From positions 1-23,709 of the IMG/VR virus record IMGVR_UViG_3300032083_002076: 23,709 bases of DNA. One strand, given 5' to 3'. The position numbers and the translations under genes were made by a program. This stretch comes from a virus. The notes beneath the pieces were generated by a model. It worked only from the letters and a program-made list of their open reading frames with translations. It was not told where the DNA came from and searched no databases. Below are positions 20,984 to 23,709 of this stretch, piece after piece (the first letter of the stretch is position 1; the number at the start of each line of letters is the position of its first letter).

Positions 20984-22032
20984 TATTTAATCTCCTGTAA
21001 CATAAACTTATATTTTTTCCCGTTCTTTCTGTTTAATAAATATAACTCTTCTTCACCTTCCTGAATTGTCCAAGAGCCTGTTGTTCCATCTACTTCATTA
21101 CCATTTTCTTTTCCTTCATTGGATAACTGTAAATCTGTTGTAAAAATATTTTGAAATCTTTTATCAGCAGCACCTAAATCCACACTATCATCAACCTTTG
21201 GGGTTATGTTTCCAGCAGATTGAATAGCACCGAAAGAACCGGTTGATGTTGCTGAACCACTTATGTTTCCAACATGAACCATCGCACCTATATCTTCACT
21301 CATATAGATATCTGTGATATTATCATCACCTAAAACTACTGTATTACTTCCTTTACCAACGGCACTTTTTCCAATCACAATTTCTCTTGAAGCACCATCG
21401 GTAGCAACAGTACTTTCTCCTATGTATGTGCCACCCTCAGTATTACCACCATTACCAGAAAAATAACCAAGAAATACATTTGAACTACCAGCGACTAAAC
21501 TTCTAGCTGAATTGTCTCCAATAGCAGTATTTTTTAAACCTGATGTAGCTCCATCACCTGCCTGGTGTCCGATATAGGTATTTGAAGTAGCATTATAAGT
21601 TCCACCACTTCCGTCTAAACTGTAACCCGCATCTACTCCAACCAGTGTGTTTTGCCCCATTTTTTGAGCACCTGGACCACCAGCACGATATCCGATAGCA
21701 ACATTTTCACTTGCACCAACTCTGTTTGCCATAGCCGAAAGTCCAATCGCTACATTTCTAGCTCCTGTTCCTATATCTGAAAGAACATCATATCCAATAC
21801 CGACATTGTGATTAGCAGAACCATCATCGCCTGTGCCAGTTCCCCCTTGCCCTAAATATATAGAACTTCCAGTTGTGAATATTGGTGGTAAATCTTTACC
21901 ATCCATTCTTACATGACCAAACGAACCAGTTGATGTAGCTGAACCACTTATGTTTCCACCATAAGATGTAGCTGTGAGGGATGATAAACTGGCATCAGAG
22001 CCAGAGACTATAAGTTTTTTCCAAGATGGCAT
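20983..22032 (-). CDS. Beta-roll fibre-associated protein
   Basis: A 349-aa structural protein. It begins MPSWKKLIVSGSDASLSSLT, a start I have seen on fibre genes of marine T4-like phages. SGSATSTGSFG linkers lie near residues 30-40 and 260-270. Between them lies a beta-roll block (HNVGIGYDVL, RNVAIGLSAM, ENVAIGYRAG, SNTVVLGDDNITDIYMSED). The C-terminal cap is DLGAADKRFQNIFTTDLQLS, then GNEVDGTTGSWTIQEGEE and KNGKKYKFML. Unlike the 1407-aa protein it lacks the S74 chaperone. It probably builds one section of the same fibre or collar structure. A strong AGGAG lies upstream, and its stop overlaps the next start (TAATG). Confidence 0.85.
   Translation of the reverse strand: MPSWKKLIVSGSDASLSSLTATSYGGNISGSATSTGSFGHVRMDGKDLPPIFTTGSSIYLGQGGTGTGDDGSANHNVGIGYDVLSDIGTGARNVAIGLSAMANRVGASENVAIGYRAGGPGAQKMGQNTLVGVDAGYSLDGSGGTYNATSNTYIGHQAGDGATSGLKNTAIGDNSARSLVAGSSNVFLGYFSGNGGNTEGGTYIGESTVATDGASREIVIGKSAVGKGSNTVVLGDDNITDIYMSEDIGAMVHVGNISGSATSTGSFGAIQSAGNITPKVDDSVDLGAADKRFQNIFTTDLQLSNEGKENGNEVDGTTGSWTIQEGEEELYLLNRKNGKKYKFMLQEIK
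21229..21270 (-). repeat. SGSATSTGSFG linker DNA repeat, copy 2 in 349-aa gene
   Basis: Codes GNISGSATSTGSFGA. Nearly the same bases as the copy at 21916-21958 in the same gene and the copies at 19316-19360 and 23061-23104 in the flanking fibre genes. Confidence 0.75.
21916..21958 (-). repeat. SGSATSTGSFG linker DNA repeat, copy 1 in 349-aa gene
   Basis: Codes GNISGSATSTGSFGH close to the N-terminus. It pairs with the copy about 690 bases away in the same gene, so the two flank the whole beta-roll block. Confidence 0.75.
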
Positions 22033-22059
22033 ATGTACTCCTATTGTGGTTGGTTACTC

Positions 22060-22107
22060 TTATTGAGCCCACTTCCCATCGTTGCCAAACGACAGGCCAA
22101 CACTAAG
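22060..22107 (-). pseudogene. Possible 3' remnant of a lost gene (reads LSVGLSFGNDGKWAQ, then stop)
   Basis: Between the 83-aa and 349-aa genes this segment is clearly richer in G+C than its surroundings. It reads LSVGLSFGNDGKWAQ followed by TAA, in a frame that has an in-frame stop a few codons upstream and no start. The peptide looks like the end of a structural protein, so a gene remnant left by recombination is plausible. Alternatives are a 20-codon GTG open frame (22103-22041) that ends at the next ribosome binding site, chance, or a sequence shaped only by the hairpin inside it. Confidence 0.3.
22075..22096 (-). other. Nine-bp hairpin in the gap before the 349-aa gene
   Basis: On the transcribed strand CCTGTCGTT, loop TGGC, then AACGATGGG pair over nine positions, two of them G-U. 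This is the strongest intergenic stem I found. No U run follows, so it is not a standard intrinsic terminator. It may be an mRNA processing or stability element ahead of the fibre genes. Confidence 0.4.
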
Positions 22108-22108
22108 A

Positions 22109-22360
22109 TTATTTATTTAATAGTTGTTTATAAGTATTCTGTAACTTAACTATTAAATTGTAAGTTAATTCTATTTCTACACCCTTAAAATCAAAATGAG
22201 CAAACTTTGATAAAATAAAAGTTATCTCGTCCTTTGATAATTCAACGGGTGCTTTTAATTCTTTTGGTTGTTCAACAACCTCTTGTTCTATTTCTTTTTT
22301 CAATTCTTCCTCAGTAGTTATTTCTACTGTTTTTTTTATTTGGTCTGATATTCCAGCCAT
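22109..22360 (-). CDS. Small acidic helical protein between fibre genes, unknown
   Basis: An 83-aa protein. The N-terminal half is charged and low in complexity (ITTEEELKKEIEQEVVEQPK). The C-terminal half is a compact helical segment (LSKDEITFILSKFAHFDFKG, then IELTYNLIVKLQNTYKQLLNK). GAGG lies a few bases before the ATG. Small helical proteins of this type often accompany fibre genes in marine T4-like phages and may help folding or attachment; that is inference from context. It ends 76 bases before the next gene. Confidence 0.65.
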   Translation of the reverse strand: MAGISDQIKKTVEITTEEELKKEIEQEVVEQPKELKAPVELSKDEITFILSKFAHFDFKGVEIELTYNLIVKLQNTYKQLLNK

Positions 22361-22378
22361 TATAACCTCACTTACTTA

Positions 22379-23709
22379 TTATGAATAAATGTATATTTCA
22401 CCATCATCATCTACATGTATTTCTCCAACTCCATATTTTGGAGAACTTCCTACTGGACTAGCTGAAGCAGTATAAACTGTAGCAACAAATCCACCCCACT
22501 TACTATCTGGTACATTAGTAGCAGTTGATGCTATACCTTTTCCAACCGACCATCTTTCTTTTGATATATCATGATACAAAGCACTACCACTATCTATAAA
22601 AGAACCACTCTGAACAATAATACCAGCATCAACATTTGTTCCAGCAGATCCTGTAGCAAAGAAACCAAAAGCATCTTGAACTAATATGTTACTTGTTGAT
22701 ATGGTTGTAGTGTCGCCGTTGATAGTTAAGTCACCACCTACAGTCACATTATTTGTTGTAGTTAAAGAACCAAATGTTACATTAGCATCTGATGATAAGT
22801 CTTGGTCAACAGTAGCATTATCTTCAACAGTTAATGTTTTTGAAGCACCACTAAAGGTTATCGTTCCATCATTTCCATCACCAACAGTCAAACTTTCATT
22901 TAATGTTAGTGTTCTACCCGCACCAACAGCATTTATCGTGACATCATTATTTTGTGTTGTAAAGTTTCCAGCAGTTGTTAGAGTTCCACCTGTAGTTACA
23001 TTTCCACCTAAAGTAAAAGTATGTGAACCGAAACTAGCAACAGTATCTGCCGTTTGTAATCTACCAAAAGAACCGGTTGAGGTTGCTGAACCACTTACAC
23101 TTCCATTATGTGTGATATTAAGAATGTCCGAACTTCCACTTTGTATTCGTAAGTAATCAGCGGCTTGGTCTTGATTACCAACTATCTTTATACCTTCAAA
23201 AGAACCTGAATTAGGTGCAACTGTTAATTGAGCTTGTCCTGCTGTCCAAGTCTTAGAATTATTACTAAATATTTCTACATATCCCCATCTCATTCCCGTA
23301 GCGCCAACATAACCTTCACCAATATCAATGGCATCGTAACTATTACTATATGTGTTTATCTCGTTTGATTGAAATTTTGTTGCTTTTAATCCTTGATTAG
23401 AGGTTAAAGTAATATTTCCACCCTCTATAGAAGTTTGGTTTCCAGTTGTTAATATTTTGAAAATTCCACCACCTGGTTGAATGATTTGAAAATGGCTATT
23501 CTTATCTAAATTTACAGATCCACTTATATTTAAAGATCCTGTAAACTCGTGTGTATCGTCATTACTATCACCAAATATGGTTGAACCACTAAGAGACTGA
23601 TATTCTATATTTGAGACTGAAGAACTTACAATAAAGTTTTGAGCAGTTATTGTTCCAAGAATATCAATATTACCTGTTCCGGTAATGTTGTTTGAATTAA
23701 GGTCTAAGT
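22379..23709 (-). CDS. Fibre protein, N-terminus beyond the window (partial)
   Basis: The frame stays open without a stop from the TAA at 22379 to the window edge, about 443 codons, so the ATG at 23293 is an internal Met and not the start. The upstream part reads, for example, NNITGTGNIDILGTITAQNF, SLSGSTIFGDSNDDTHEFTG and GGNITLTSNQGL, which is classic fibre/collar style. It is followed by NGSVSGSATSTGSFGR and a threonine/asparagine-rich beta-repeat (GGNVTTGGTLTTAGNFTTQN, VTVGGDLTINGDTTT). The C-terminal part (NILVQDAFGFFATGSAG, ERWSVGKGI, GEIHVDDDGEIYIYS) looks like a small globular cap. It is probably a long fibre or whisker-like subunit that shares linkers with the next two fibre genes. 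Confidence 0.85.
   Translation of the reverse strand, partial: LDLNSNNITGTGNIDILGTITAQNFIVSSSVSNIEYQSLSGSTIFGDSNDDTHEFTGSLNISGSVNLDKNSHFQIIQPGGGIFKILTTGNQTSIEGGNITLTSNQGLKATKFQSNEINTYSNSYDAIDIGEGYVGATGMRWGYVEIFSNNSKTWTAGQAQLTVAPNSGSFEGIKIVGNQDQAADYLRIQSGSSDILNITHNGSVSGSATSTGSFGRLQTADTVASFGSHTFTLGGNVTTGGTLTTAGNFTTQNNDVTINAVGAGRTLTLNESLTVGDGNDGTITFSGASKTLTVEDNATVDQDLSSDANVTFGSLTTTNNVTVGGDLTINGDTTTISTSNILVQDAFGFFATGSAGTNVDAGIIVQSGSFIDSGSALYHDISKERWSVGKGIASTATNVPDSKWGGFVATVYTASASPVGSSPKYGVGEIHVDDDGEIYIYS
23061..23104 (-). repeat. SGSATSTGSFG linker DNA repeat, copy in the partial fibre gene
   Basis: Codes GSVSGSATSTGSFGR. Same linker as at 19316-19360, 21229-21270 and 21916-21958. Confidence 0.75.

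Noticed and set aside
22686-23156. Plus-strand open frame of 156 codons inside the partial fibre gene
   Set aside because: It is the mirror of a Thr/Val/Ala-rich repeat coding sequence; composition is monotone, no ribosome binding site, and it opposes a clearly real gene.
22379-23293. ATG at 23293 as the start of a 304-aa gene
   Set aside because: Translating upstream of it gives fibre-type sequence without a stop to the window edge, and there is no ribosome binding site, so it is an internal Met of a partial gene.
16760-23709. Diversity-generating retroelement target in the fibre genes
   Set aside because: No reverse transcriptase, no template repeat pair and no adenine-biased variable region were found in the window.

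Overview
The window is part of the late (virion, packaging and lysis) region of an AT-rich tailed phage genome of the T4-like myovirus type. The assignment rests on a complete T4-gp17-like large terminase, a gp20-like portal and a gp21-like prohead protease, plus several very long collar/fibre proteins. The base composition is low in G+C (about one third by eye) and the proteins are lysine/asparagine rich. A phage-borne ribosomal protein bS21 and the general gene style resemble marine T4-like phages of AT-rich hosts. SAR11-type bacteria are plausible hosts, but the sequence does not prove it. Every convincing gene is on the minus strand, so transcription runs from high to low coordinates. Genes are packed with 1-32 nt overlaps or very short gaps, and no gene-free stretch exceeds about 130 bases.

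Layout in transcription order (right to left). At 23709-16760 lie fibre genes: one gene truncated by the window edge, a small helical protein, a 349-aa beta-roll protein, and a 1407-aa YadA-head-like protein ending in an S74-type intramolecular chaperone. At 16750-16274 is a GH108 endolysin. At 16225-11864 is a 1453-aa multi-enzyme protein: CCA-adding-type nucleotidyltransferase, HD hydrolase, NadM-type adenylyltransferase and KxDG nucleotidyl ligase. At 11848-8004 are a zinc-finger protein, the large terminase and the portal. At 7931-5899 are a 281-aa unknown, two small unknowns and the prohead protease. At 5897-164 is a cassette of twelve mostly small genes: a composite 362-aa protein, four proteins opening with MIKLKD or VIKLKD, two small membrane proteins and a 3TM-type holin, an acidic-loop protein, an actin-like ATPase and bS21. 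At 35-1 is the start of a gene that looks like the prohead scaffold.

How the parts may work together. Terminase, portal, protease and scaffold make and fill the head. The most striking pattern is that many neighbours of the protease carry short (V/L/M)-(N/D)-E-(G/S/A) sequences, often at domain boundaries. Four small proteins also share a leader, (M/V)IKLKD followed by I/L/F-rich residues and E, that resembles the T4 capsid targeting sequence removed by gp21. My reading (inference) is that this phage loads a set of internal proteins into its head and matures them with its gp21-like protease. The 1453-aa RNA/NAD-enzyme fusion may be one of them, processed like a polyprotein into separate enzymes. 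Its enzyme set would suit repair of host tRNA and NAD pools damaged by anti-phage defences. Lysis is served by the endolysin and the distant holin. The actin-like protein and bS21 would act on intracellular organisation and host ribosomes.
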